Source of the DNA: Ricinus communis
Taxonomy: Eukaryota > Streptophyta > Magnoliopsida > Malpighiales > Euphorbiaceae
Direction of reading: 5' to 3'
NCBI RefSeq assembly: GCF_019578655.1
Contig: NC_063264.1
Location: forward strand, 18,774,429-18,838,428
DNA: 64,000 bases
Shown: positions 25,401-38,117 of the stretch, one piece after another
Position numbering within the stretch: the stretch's first letter is position 1
Layout: every line of letters starts with the position of its first letter
Notes under the pieces: generated by a model
Told to the model about the DNA's origin: nothing
The model's database searches: none
Seen by the model: the letters and a program-made list of their open reading frames with translations, nothing else
Translations under genes and position numbers: made by a program

Positions 25401-28400
25401 TTTATCAATATTAGAAAACAACCATGTCAGAGGGGTATATCTTTCAACATGAGAAAACAACCCCAAAAAAGTGATATATTTCTCAACAAGAGAAAACAAC
25501 CCCGTAAGAGGGGTATATTTATCAATATTAGAAAACAACCCCATAAGAGGGGTTTATCTTTCAACATGAGAAAACAACCCCAAAAAAGTGATATATTTCT
25601 CAAAAACAGAAAACAACCCCGTAAGAGGGGTATATTTATCAATATTAGAAAACAACCCCGTAAGAGGGGTATATTTTTCAACATCAGAAAATAACCATAA
25701 GAAGGTGGTATATTTTACAATACGAGAAAACAACCCCGTAAGAGGGGTATATTTGTCAATATTAGAAAATAACCCCGTAAGAGGGGTATATTTGTCTATA
25801 TTAGAAAACAACTCGATAAGAGGGGTATATCTTTCAAAATGTGAAAACAACCCCAAAAAAGTGGTATATTCATCAATTTGATAAAACAATCCTATAAGAG
25901 GGATATACTTGTCAATATTAGAAAACAACTCACAAGGGGGATATTATCCTTCAGACAGAAACCCAAAAATGAGGTATATATTTTTTAAAGACGCAAAACA
26001 ACCCCTCTGTGTTAGGGTATATATTTGTCAATATTAGAAAACAACCCCGTAAGAGGGATATATCTTTCAACATTAGAAAACAGCACCAAAAAAGTGCTAT
26101 ATTAGTCTGCAAGAGAAAACAACCACGTAAGATGGGTATATTTTTGAATATTAGAAAACAACCCCGTAAGAGGGGTATATCTTTCTATATGAGAAAACCA
26201 CCCCAAAAAAGTGCTATATTTCTCAACAAGAAAAACAACCCCGTAAGAGGGGTATATTTATCAATATTAGAAAACAAACCCGTAATAGGGGTATATTTTT
26301 CAACATCAGAAAACAACCCCAAAAAGGTGGTATATTTTATAATACGAGAATACAACCCCAAATAAGTGGTATATTTGTCAATATTTGAAAACAACACCCT
26401 AAGATGGTTATATTTATTCATTTTAGAAAACAACGCCGTAAGAGGGGTATATCTTTGAACATGAGAAAACAACCCCAAAAAAGTAGTATAGTTGTGAATA
26501 TGAGATAACAACCACGTAAGACGGGTATATTTGTCAATATTAGAAAATAACACCGTAAGAAGGGTATATCTTTCAACATGAAAAAATAACCCCAAAAAAG
26601 TGGTATATTTGTCAACAAGAGAAAACAACCCCGTAAGAGGGGTATATTTATCAATATTAGAAAACAACCTCGTAAGAGGGGTATATTCAGAAATCTGAGA
26701 GAATAACCCGTAATAGGGGTATATTTGTCAATATTAGAAAATAACGACATAAGAGGGGAATATTTGTCTATATTAGAATACAACTCCGTAAGAGGGGTAT
26801 ATCTTTCAAAATGAGAAAACAACCCCAAAAAAGTGGTATATTCGTCAATTTAAGAAAAATACCACGTAAGAGGATATATTTCAATACGTAAAAATAACTC
26901 CTGAATGGAAGATCTTTCAGAGAAACAACCCCAAAAGTGGTATATTTTGTAAGAACCTCAGAAGAGCCAAGATATTTGTCTATATTAGAAAACAACGTCA
27001 AAGAGGGGTATATTTGTCCATATTAGAAAACAACTCCATAAGAGGGGTATATCTTTCAAAATGAGAAAACAACCCTAAGAAAGTGGTATATTCGTCAACT
27101 TGAGAAAACAATCCTATAAGAGGGATATACTTATCAATATTAGAAAACAACCCTGTGAGGGGGATATATCCTTCAACATGAGAAAACAACCCCAAAAAAA
27201 TGTTCTCTTTTTTAATACGAGAAAACAAACCCGTAAGAGGGGTATATTTGTCAGTATTGGAAAATAATTCCGTAAGAGGGGTATATCTTTCAACATGGAA
27301 AACAACCCGGGGCAAAGGTGGTATTTTATAACAGAAACAACTCCTAAGAGGGGTATATTTGTCAATATTAAAACAACGCCCAAGGTATATTTATCTGCAT
27401 TAGAAAACAACTCCATTAAGAGGGGTATATCTTCAAACAACCCCAAAAAAGTAATATATTCGTCAATTTGAGAAAACAATCCTGTAAGAGGGATATACTT
27501 GTCAATATTAGAAAACAACCCCGTAAGGTGGGTATATCCTTCAATATAAGAAAAAAACCCCAAAAATGAGGTATATTTTTTAATACGCGAAAACAACCCC
27601 GTAAGAGGGGTATATTTGTCAATATTAGAAAACAACCCGTAGGAGGGGTATATCTTTCAACATGAGAGAACAACCCCAAAAAAGTGCTATATTTCTCAAC
27701 AAGAGAAAACAACCCCGTAAGAGGGGTATATTTAACAATATTAGAAAAAAACCCCGTAAGAGGGGTATATCTTTCAACATGAGAAAACGACCCCAAAAAA
27801 GTGATATATTTCTCAACATTAGAAAACAACGCCGTAAGAGGAGTATATTTATCAATATTAGAAAACAACCCCGTAATAGGGGTATATTTATCAATATTTG
27901 AAAACAACTCGTGAATAGGGGTATATTTTCAACATCGGAAAAACCCCAAAAGGTGGTATATTTTATAATACGAGAAACAACCCGCAAGAGGGGTATATTT
28001 ATCAATATTAAAATACCAAGAGGGGGTATATTTGTCTATATTAGAAAACAAATCCATAAGAGGGGTATATCTTTCAAATGAAAACAACCCCAAAAAGTGG
28101 TATATTAAATCGATTTAGAGAAACAATCATGTAAGAGGATATACTTGTCAATATTAGAAAACAACCACTGTAAAGGGCTATATCCTTCAATATAAGAAAA
28201 AACCCCAAAATGAGGTATATTTTTAATACGAAAACAACCAGTAAGAGGTATATTTGTCAATATTAGAAAACAACCGTAAGAGGTATATCTTTCAACATGA
28301 GAGAACAACCCCAAAGAAGTGCTATATTTCTCAACAAAAGAAAATAACCCCGTAAGAGGGGTATATTTATCAATATTAGAAAACAACCCCGTAAGAGAGT

Positions 28401-31400
28401 ATATCTGTCAACATCAGCAATGAGAAAACAACACCAAAAAAGTGATATATTTCTCAACATCAGAAAACAACCCCGTAAGAGGGTTATATTTATCAATATT
28501 AGAAAACAACCCCGTAATAGGGGTATATTTTTCAACATCAGAAAACAACCCCAAAAAGGTGTTATATTTTATAATACGAGAAAACAACCCCGTAAGAGGG
28601 GTATATTTGTCAATATTAGAAAACAACCCCGTAAGGGGGGTATATTTGTCTATATTACAAAACAACTCCATTAGAGGGGTATATCTTTCAAAATGAGAAA
28701 ACAACCCAAAAAAAGTAGTATATTCGTCAATTTGAGAAAACAATCCTGTAAGAGGGATATACTTGTCAATATTAGAAAACAACCCCGTAAGGTGGGTATA
28801 TCCTTCAATATAAGAAAAAAACCCCAAAAATGAGGTATATTTTTTAATACGCGAAAACAACCCCGTAAGAGGGGTATATTTGTCAATATTAGAAAACAAC
28901 CCGTAAGAGGGGTATATCTTTCAACATGAGAGAACAACCCCAAAAAAGTGCTTTATATTTTCAGTGAAAGAAAACAACCCGTGGAAGAGGGTATATTTTA
29001 ACAATATTAGAAAAAGACCCCGTAAGAGGGGTATATCTTTCAACATGAGAAAACGACCCCAAAAAAGTGATATATTTCTCAACATTAGAAAACAATGCCG
29101 TAAGAGGGGTATATTTATCAATATTAGAAAACAACCCCGTTATAGGGGTATATTTATCAATATTAGAAAACAACCCCGTAAGAGGGGTATATTTTTCAAC
29201 ATCAGAAAATAACCCCAAAAAGGTGGTATATTTTATAATACGAGAAAACAACCCCGTAAGAGGGGTATATTTGTCAATATTAGAAAACAACGCCGTAAGA
29301 GGGGTATATTTGTCTATATTAGAAAACAACTCCATAAGAGGGTATATCTTTCAAAATGAGAAAACAACCCCAAAAAAGTGGTATATTCGTCAATTTGAGA
29401 AAACAATCCTGTAAGAGGGATATACTTGTCAATATTAGAAAACAACCCCGTAAGGGGGTATATCCTTCAATATGAGAAAAAACCCCAAAAATGAGGTATA
29501 TTTTTTAATACGCGAAAACAACCCCGTAAGAGGGGTATATTTGTCAATATTAGAAAACAACCCGTAAGAGGGGTATATCTTTCAATATGAGAAAACAACC
29601 CCAAAAAAGTGCTATATTTCTCAACAAGAGAAAACAACCCCGTAAGAGGGGTATATTTATCAATATTAGAAAACAACCCCGTAAGAGGGGTATATCTTCA
29701 ACATGAGAAAACAACCCCAAAAAAGTGATATATTTCTCAACATCAGAAAACAACCCCGTAAGAGGGGTATATTTATCAATATTAGAAAACAACCACATAA
29801 TAGGGGTATATTTATCAATATTAGAAAACAACCCCAAAAATGTGGTATATTTATCAATATTTGAAAACAACGCCCTGAGATGGTTATATTTATACATATT
29901 AGCAAACAAGGTCGTAAGAGGGGTATATCCTTCAACATGAGAAAACAACCCCAAAAGAGGTATGTTTTTAATACGGAGAAACAACCAAGTAGAAGAGGGT
30001 ATATTCATCAATATAGAGAACAACCCCGTAAGAGGGGTATATCTTTGAGCATGAGAAAACAACCCCAAAAAAGTGCTAAATTTCTCAACAAGAGAAAACA
30101 ACCTCGTAAGAGGGGTATATTTATAAATATTAGAAAACAACCCCGTAAGAGGGGTATATCTTTCTACATGAGAAAACAACCCCAAAAAAGTACTATATTT
30201 CTCAATATTTGAAAAACAACACCCTAAGAGGGTTATATTTATACATATTCGAAAACAACGCCGTAAGAGAGGTATATCTGTCAACAGGAGAAAACAACCC
30301 CAAAAAAGTAGTATATTTGTGAATATGAGAAAACAACCACGTAAGATGGGTTTATTTGTCAATATTCGAAAACAATATCGTAAGAGGGGTATATCTTTCA
30401 ACATAAGAAAATAACCCCAAAAAAGTGGTATATTTGTCAACAAGAGAAAACAACCCTGTAAGAGGGGTGTATTATCAATATTAAAAAATAACCCCGTAAG
30501 AGGGATATATCTTTCAAAATGAGAAGACAACCCCAAAAAAGTGGTATATTAGTAATATGAGAGAAAAACTCCGTAAGAGGGGTATATTTGTTAATATTAG
30601 AAAACAACCCCGTAACAAGGATATATTTGTCAGTATTGGAAAACAACCCCGTAAGGGGGGTCTATCCTTCAAGATGGGAAAACAACCTCAAAAAAGTTGT
30701 ATATTTTTTAATACGAGAAAACAACCCCGAAAGAGGGGTATATTTGTCAATATTAGAAAACAACCCCATAAGAGGGGCATATCTTTCAGCATGAGAAAAC
30801 AACCCCAAAAAAGTGCTATATTTCTCAACAAGAGAAAACAAACCCGTAAGAGGGGTATATTTATCAATATTAGAAACAACCCCGTAAGAGGGGTATATCT
30901 ATCAACATGAGAAAACAACCCCAAAATAGTAGTACATTTGTGAATATGAGAAAACAACCACGTAAGACGGGTATATTTGTCAATATTAGAAAACAACACC
31001 GTAAGAGGGGTATATCTTTCAACATAAGAAAATAGCCCCAAAAAAAGTGGTATATTTTTTAATACGAGAAAACAACCCCGTAAGAGGGGTATATTTGTCA
31101 ATATTAGAAAATTACCCCGTAAGAGGGGTATATCTTTCAAAATGAGAAAACGACCCAAAAAAGTGGTGTATTGGTAATATGAGAGAAAAATCCTGTAAGA
31201 GTCGTATATTTGTCAATATTAGAAAACAACCCGTAACAGGGATATATTTGTCAATATTAGAAAACAACCCCGTAAGGGGGGTATATCCTTCAAGATGATA
31301 AAACAACCCCAAAAAAGTGTACATTTCTCAACAAGAGAAAACAACCCCGTAAGAGGGGTATATTTATCAATATTAGAAAACAACCCCGTAAGAGGGGTAT

Positions 31401-34400
31401 ATTTTTCAACATGAGAAAGCAACCCCAAAAAGGTGGTATATTTTATAATACGAGAAAACAACCCCGTAAGAGGGGTATATTTATCAACATTAGAAAACAA
31501 CGCCGTAAGAGGGGTACATTAGTCTATATTAGAAAACAACCCCGCAAAAGGGGTATATTCGGAAATCTGAGAAAATAACTCGTAATAAGGGTATATTTGT
31601 CAATATTAGAAAACAACACCATAAAAGGGGTATATTTGTCTATATTAGATAACAACTCCATAAGAGGGGCTTATCTTTCAAAATGAGAAAACAACCCCAA
31701 ATAAGTTGTATATTCGTCAATTTGAGAAAAATACCCCGTAAGAGGGATATACTTGTCAATATTAGAAAACAATCCCGTAAGGGCGGTCTATCCTTCAACA
31801 TGAGAAAACAACCCCAAAAGTGGTATATTTTTTAATATTAGAAAACAACCCCGTAAGAGGGGTATATTTGTCAATATTAGAAAACAACCCCGAAAGAGGG
31901 GTATATCTTTCAACATGAGAAAACAACCCCAAAAAAGTGATATATTTTTCAACAAGAGAAAATAACCCCGTAAGAGGGGTATATTTATCAATATTATAAA
32001 AGAACCCCGTAACAGGGGTATATCTTTCAAAATCAGAAAATGACCTCAAAAAAGTGGTATATTGGTAATATGAGGGAAAAACCCCGTAAGAGGGGTATAT
32101 TTGTCAATTTTAGAAAACAACCTCGTAAGACAGATATATCTTTCAACATAAGAAAACAACCAATGAAAAGTGGTATATTTGTGAATATTAGAAAACAACC
32201 CCGTAAGAGGAGCATATTTTTGTCAATATTAGAAAACAACCCCACAAAAGGGGTATATTCATAAATCTGAGAAAATAACCCAGTAATAGGGGTATATTTG
32301 TCAATATTAGAAAATAACTCCGTAAGAGGGGTATATTTGTCAATATTAGAAAACAACCCCATAAGAGGGGTATATCTTTCAAAATGAGAAAACAACCCCG
32401 TGAGAGGGATATACTTGACAATATTAGAAAACAACCCCATAAGGGGGGTATATCCTTCAATATGACAACACAACCCCAAAAAAGTTGTATATTTTTTAAC
32501 GCGAGAAAACAACCCTGTAAGAGGGGTATATTTGTCAATATTAGAAAACAACCCCGTAAGAGGGGTATATCTTTCAAAATGAGAAAACGACCCAAAAAAG
32601 TGGTATATTGATAATATGAGAGAAAACCCCGTAAGAGTGGTATATTTGTCAATATTAGAAAACAACCCGTAACAGGAATATATTTGTTAATATTAGAAAA
32701 CAACCCGTAAGGTAGGTATATCCTTCAAGATGAGAAAACAACCCCCAAAAGTGGTATATTTTTTAATACGAGAAAATAATCCTTTAAGAGCGGTATATTT
32801 GTCAATATTAGAAAACAACGTCGTAAGAGGGGTATATTTGTCCATATTAGAAAACAACTCCATAAGAGGGGTATATCTTTCAAAATGAGAAAACAACCCC
32901 AAAGAAGTGGTATATTTATCAATTTGAGAAAACAATCCTGTAAGAGGGATATACTTATCAATATTAGAAAACAAGCCCGTGAGGGGGATATATCCTGCAA
33001 CATGAGAAAACAACCCCAAAAATATGGTATATTTTTTAATACGAGAAAACAACCCCGTAAAAGGGGTATATTTGTCAATATTAGAAAACAATCCCGTAAG
33101 AGGGGTATATCTTTCAGCATGAGATAACAACCCCAAAAAAGTGCTAAATTTCTCAAAAAGAGAAAACAACCTCATAAGAGGGGTATATTTATCAATATTA
33201 GAAAATAACCCCGTAAGTGGGGTATATATTTCAACATAAGAAAACAACCCCAAAAAGTGGTATATTTGTCAATATTTGAAAACAACACCTTAAGAGGGTT
33301 ATATTTATATATATTAGAAAACAATGCCGTAAGAGAGGTATATCTTTCAACAGGAGAAAACAACCCCAAAAAAGTAGTATATTTATAAATATGAGAAAAC
33401 AACCACATAAGACGGGTATATTTGTCAATATTAGAAACAACATCGTAAGGGGGTTATATCTTTCAACATCAGAAAATAACCCTAAAAAAGTGGTATATTT
33501 CTCAACAAGAGAAAACAACCCCGTAAGAGGGTTATATTTATCCATATTAGAAAACAACCCGTAAGAGGGGTATATCTTTCAACATGAGAAAACAATCCCA
33601 AAAGTTGTATATTTTTTAATACGAGAAAACAATCCCATAAGATGGGTATATTTATCAATATTAGAAAATAACCCCGTAAGAGGGGTATATTTCTCCATAT
33701 TAGAACACAACCCCGTAAGAGGGGTATATATTTCAATATGAGTAAATAACCCCAAAATAGTGGTATATTTGTCAATATGAGAAAACAACCCCGTTAGAGG
33801 GCTATATTTGTTAATATTAGAAAACAACCCCTTAAGAGGGGTATATTTTTCAAAGTTAGAAAACAACACCAAATAAATGCTATATTAGTTAGCAAGAGAA
33901 AATAACCCTGTAAGAGGGGTATATTTATCAATATTAGAAAACAACCCCATAAGAGGGGTATATCTTTCAACGTTAGAAAACAATTCCAAAAAAGTGCTAT
34001 ATTAGTCAGTAAGAGAAAACAACCCCGTAAGAAGGGTATATCTTTCAACATGAGAAAACAACCATAAAAAAGTGCTATAATTGTGAATATGAGAAAACAA
34101 CCCCGTAAGGGGGGTATATATGTCAATATTAGAAAACAACCACATAAGAGGGGTATATTTGTCATTACTAGAACACAATCCCCTAAGAGGGGTATATCTT
34201 TTAAAATTAGAAAACAACCCCAATAAAGTGGTATATTTGTCAATATGAGAAAACAACATCCTAAGAGGGTTATATTTATCAATCTTAGAAAACAACGCCG
34301 TAAGAGGGATATATCTTTCAACATGAGAAAATAACCCCAAAAAAGTGGTATATTTTTCAACAAGAGAAAACAACCCCGTAAGAGGGGTATATTTATCAAT

Positions 34401-36156
34401 ATTAGAAAATAACCCCGTAAGAGGGGTATATATTTCAAAATGAGAAAACAACCCCAAAAAAGTGGTATATTGGTAATATTAGAGAAAAACTCCGTAAGAG
34501 GGCTATATTTTTCAATAATATTACCCCGTAAGAGGAATATATTTGCCATTATTAGAAAACAAACCCGTGAGGGTGCTATATCCTTCAACATTAGAAAAAA
34601 CTCTAAAAAAGTGGTATATTTTTTAATACGAGAAAACAACCCCGTAAGAGGGGTATATTTGTCAATATTAGAAAACAACCCCATAAGAGGGGTATATCTT
34701 TCAAGATAAGAAAACAACCCTAAAAAAGTGCTATATTTGTCAATAAGAGAAAACAACCCCGTAAGAGGGGTATATTTCTCAATATTAGAAAACAACCCCG
34801 TAAGAGGGGTATATCTTTCAAAATGAGAAGACAACCCCAAGAAAGTGGTATATTTTTTAATACGAGAAAATAATCCCATAAGATGGGTATATTTGTCAAT
34901 ATTAGAAAATAACCCCGTAAGAGGGGTATATTTCTCCATATTAGAACACAACCCCGTAAGAGGGGTATATATTCCAAAATGAGAAAACAACCCCAAAAAA
35001 GTAGTATATTCATCAATATGAGAAAACAACCCCGTAAAGGGGTATATTTGTTAATATTAGAAAACAACCTCGTAAGAGGTATATATCTTTCAACATGTGA
35101 AAACAACCACAAAAAAGTGCTATATTTGTGAATATGAGAAAACAACCACGTAAGAGCGGTATATCGTCAATATTAGAAAGCAACCCTAAAAAGTGGTATA
35201 TTTGTCAATATTTGAAAACAACACCCTAAGAAGGTTATATTTTTCAATGTTAGAAAACAAGGTCGTTAGAGGGGTATATCTTTCAACATGAGAAAACAAC
35301 CCGAAGAAACTAGTATATTTGTGAATATGAGAAAACAACCACGTAAGACGGGTATATTTGTTAATATTACAAAACAAGCCCGTAAGAGGGGTGTATCTTT
35401 CAACATGAGAAAATAACCCCAAAAAGTGGTATATTTGTCAACAAGAGAAAATAACCCCGTAAGAGAGGTATATTTGTCAATATTAGAAAACAACCTCGTA
35501 AGAGGGATATATCTTTCAACATGAGAAAACAACCCTAAAAAATTGGTATATTTGTCAACATGAGAAAAAAACCCAGTGAGAGGGGTATATTTGTCAATAC
35601 TAGAAAACATACCCGTAAGAGGGATATATCTTTCAACATGAAAAGGCTATCCCAGAAAAGTGGTATATTTGTTAATACGAGAAGAAAACCCCATAAGAGG
35701 GGTATATTTGTCAATATTAGAAAACAACCCCGTAAGAGGGTTTTATCTTTCAACATGAGATAACAACCCCAAAAAAGTCGTATATTTGTCAATATGAGAG
35801 AACAACCCCGTAAGAGGGGTACATTTGTCAATATTAGAAAATAACCCCGTAAGACGGGTATATCTTTCAAGATGAGAAGACAACCACAAAAAAGTGGTAT
35901 ATTTTTTAATACGAGAAAACAACCCAGTAAGGGGGATATATTTTGAAAACAACCCTGTAAGAGGGGCATATTTGTCAATATGCGAAAACAACCCCGTAAG
36001 AGGGGTATATTTATCAATTTTAGAAAACAACCCCATATGACGTATATATTTTTCAATATTAGAAAACAACCGATAAAAAATGGTTTATTTATGAATATGA
36101 CAAAATAACCCCGTAAGAGGGGCATATTTTTCAATATTAGAAAACAACCCCGCAAA
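22464..36156 (-). repeat. 39-bp minisatellite array, block 3 (inverted)
   Basis: About 350 monomers of the same 39-bp family, read on the - strand. Monomer variants encoding SRIKKYTTFLG, SLVEKYITFLG and SQIDEYTTFLG are frequent here and essentially absent from 1-21963. Typical + arm variants such as LCSNIDKYAPLTG and SSIDKYTPPTG are missing. The longest continuous frame is 411 codons (33794-35029), with no codon bias or alternative evidence of coding. Patches with many small deletions occur near 22464-23020, 24500-24660, 25920-26030, 26840-27000, 27290-27430 and 27900-28290. The array ends at 36156 inside a gypsy gag. Confidence 0.96.
27416..29676 (-). repeat. about 0.64-kb higher-order repeat in the inverted arm
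   Basis: A marker around ACCCCAAAAATGAGGTATAT followed by TTTTTAATACGCGAAAAC occurs near 27550, 28198, 28812 and 29473, giving periods of 648, 614 and 661 bp (about 16 monomers). An earlier copy lies near 25220. The copy at 28198 is full of small deletions whereas its neighbours are clean. Confidence 0.75.
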
Positions 36157-36622
36157 ATGCCACCAAACACTAGCGTAATCACAAAACTCAATGGCAAAAA
36201 GTTTTACCTTTTTCTCCTCCGAATAGTTATAGTATTCAAAGATCATCTCCACCTTTTTGTCCCATTCCAAGTAGCCATTAGGATCATTCTTTCCTTGAAA
36301 GGAAGGAATTTTAATTTTGATGCTACCTAAGTTGCAATCTACACCATCTTGCCTTGATCTCCTATTGTGTCTCATCTCCACCAAGAGTGGTTGCTTGGTC
36401 ATCCTCCAACTCTTCTTCTGCATCATAATCCTCTTGTTCAAAGGCTAGTTCCCTTTGTCTTCTAGGCTCATTTTGAATCCCTGTAATAGTTTCAACTTGC
36501 CTTCTCACACTTTCAACAACATCATCCATCCACCTATACATTCTTTCAAACTCCTTTTGCATTGCTAGCAGAATTTGCTTAATGGATGCTCCAACACTAC
36601 TTGAAACTTGTTCTTTTGACAT
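36157..36622 (-). pseudogene. gag: Ty3/gypsy gag, truncated by the satellite
   Basis: Gag is the structural protein that assembles the cytoplasmic particle of an LTR retrotransposon. The start at 36622 gives MSKEQVSSSVGASIKQIL, then an acidic stretch (EQEDYDAEEELEDD). A frameshift near 36370 moves the reading into a second frame, which carries the plant gypsy gag core: IKIKIPSFQGKNDPNGYLEW, then a charged segment and EFCDYASVWW. Immediately after VWW the sequence becomes satellite, so about two thirds of gag, including the zinc knuckle, is missing. Residues up to VWW align with the gag copies at 53750-54423 and 57259-58200. The start is supported by its similar distance from the primer-binding site at 37230 compared with the other element. 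This is not functional: truncated and frameshifted. Confidence 0.85.
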
Positions 36623-37229
36623 TGTCCAAAACCTAAAAAACAAGTTAGAATAGCCTCATAAAAACACTCCCTAACGTGTTTTTCTCAATTAAAATGTCAC
36701 ACCACTCATGTTTCACTCAAGGTTTGGCTTTTGTTGATGCTAGTCTCACCACTATTGCCTTTTACCTCTCTTACTTTTTCTTTAGGTTCTTAGATGAATT
36801 AATCACCTAAATAAATCAAATTAGATTATGGGAATTCAATGGAGTGAAGAAAGAAGTTGGTTTAGATCAAGTTGTTAGGTAAGGCCAAACTTAAAGTAGC
36901 TAGACACAACAAAACAATGAAAGTAAACAATAGAATATGGTTTTTATGCCACTCAAACCTTCTTTTTGTTTGATCTTTTGATTATTTTTTTATTTTTTAG
37001 ATAATAATAAAAGTAAAAAGAAATCAAGAATAACACAAAGAGATTAATAAGAAAGGAGAACAAAAAATTGTTTAATGAATACAAAGGTGTAAACTTTAAA
37101 ACAAAGAGTACTTAGAAGGAAAAAAATTGAAATAAGAAGAATTTGTCAAAAATAAACAAAACGAGAAGAATATGAGAAACTTCAATAAAACACAAAACAC
37201 AAAAATAAGTAAACCTCAAATTGAAGCAA
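36623..37229 (-). other. 5' leader of the truncated gypsy element
   Basis: AT-rich non-coding sequence between the gag start and the primer-binding site. I see no conserved motif in it. Confidence 0.6.
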
Positions 37230-37241
37230 GTTCTAATACCA
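37230..37241 (-). other. primer-binding site, initiator Met tRNA type
   Basis: The - strand reads TGGTATTAGAAC. The usual plant initiator-Met primer site is TGGTATCAGAGC. The two differences are C to T and G to A. It lies 2 bp inside the LTR start at 37244, as expected. Confidence 0.75.
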
Positions 37242-37243
37242 AA

Positions 37244-38117
37244 TGATAATAAATCATCATCTTAGCAACCGTACACCCCAATAACTATTTACTTATGATA
37301 TATATATAATGCTTGAAAACACCCTCTAATGAAGATGTTTCCAAAGCCCCACGATCTCCTCAAGTGAAGTTAGGGAAAACTAGTTCCAACAATGAAACTA
37401 GCACTTGAATTGAACTTCAAATGCCACATACTAAGTATAATTTGATAAGTTAAGAATCAAACACAAGATTTTGGGTAGAGAATGCCATAAACTAAAAATA
37501 GTTTGATAAGTTCAAAGTTCATTCAAGAACTTAAGCATAACACTCACAAAGAGCAAATAAAGATTATCATTCATCAATTCATTATTACAAATGAATTTAG
37601 CTTTGATAGTTATAGCCAAAATAAGACAAAGAACCCTAAATTGATGTCTAATGAATTTGGTTTTCCCATGTTTTCACCTTTAATCCCCATTAAAACTCAT
37701 TAAAAGTGGTTGTTTTTATATTTATAACACTCATTTTGTAATTCCCAAATGATAACTAATCATGTGCATCCATTTTATAACTTCAAATTATAATTAATCA
37801 TATGCATCCATTGTGTAACTCCAAATGACAACTAATCACACCCTAACTTAAGAAAACCTAATAAAAATAAAAATAAAAAGGCTTCAAATGAATTGTATTG
37901 GACCTTTGAGTTTAGCCCAAACTTATTGCACTAAATTGATGATGTCGGTCTCTTTTTGCAATCCTAGGCCTTGATTGAAGCCTTGTTGTGTTTGATACTC
38001 TAAATGTCTTAATTTAAGCCTAACATAGCTTCTTGCATCCTTTTGGACTTGGATCATGTCATTGGACCTCCTTGAAAACTTAAAAGATCCTTTTTAGTTC
38101 TTGTCTTTTTTATATCA
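37244..38117 (-). mobile_element. 5' LTR of the truncated gypsy element
   Basis: On the + strand it begins TGATAATAAATC and ends TTTATATCA, so the termini are TG and CA with near-perfect inverted ends. The primer site lies on the left and the 1-kb repeat family resumes at 38118 (CAAATCCTC). Read on the - strand, about 37920-38100 contains a decayed version of the Pol tail signature, QGGPMT-stop-SKSKRMQEAM. This LTR therefore belongs to the same superfamily as those at 39185, 48933 and 55136, but is a more diverged branch. Confidence 0.8.

Noticed and set aside
1..36156. Dozens of open frames of 60-411 codons on both strands
   Set aside because: They are translations of a 39-bp repeat that lacks stops in four frames. 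They overlap on both strands, are broken by arbitrary indels and show no coding signal.
1..36156. Calling the array a functional centromere
   Set aside because: Higher-order repeats and gypsy elements are compatible with a pericentromere, but sequence alone cannot show CENH3 occupancy.
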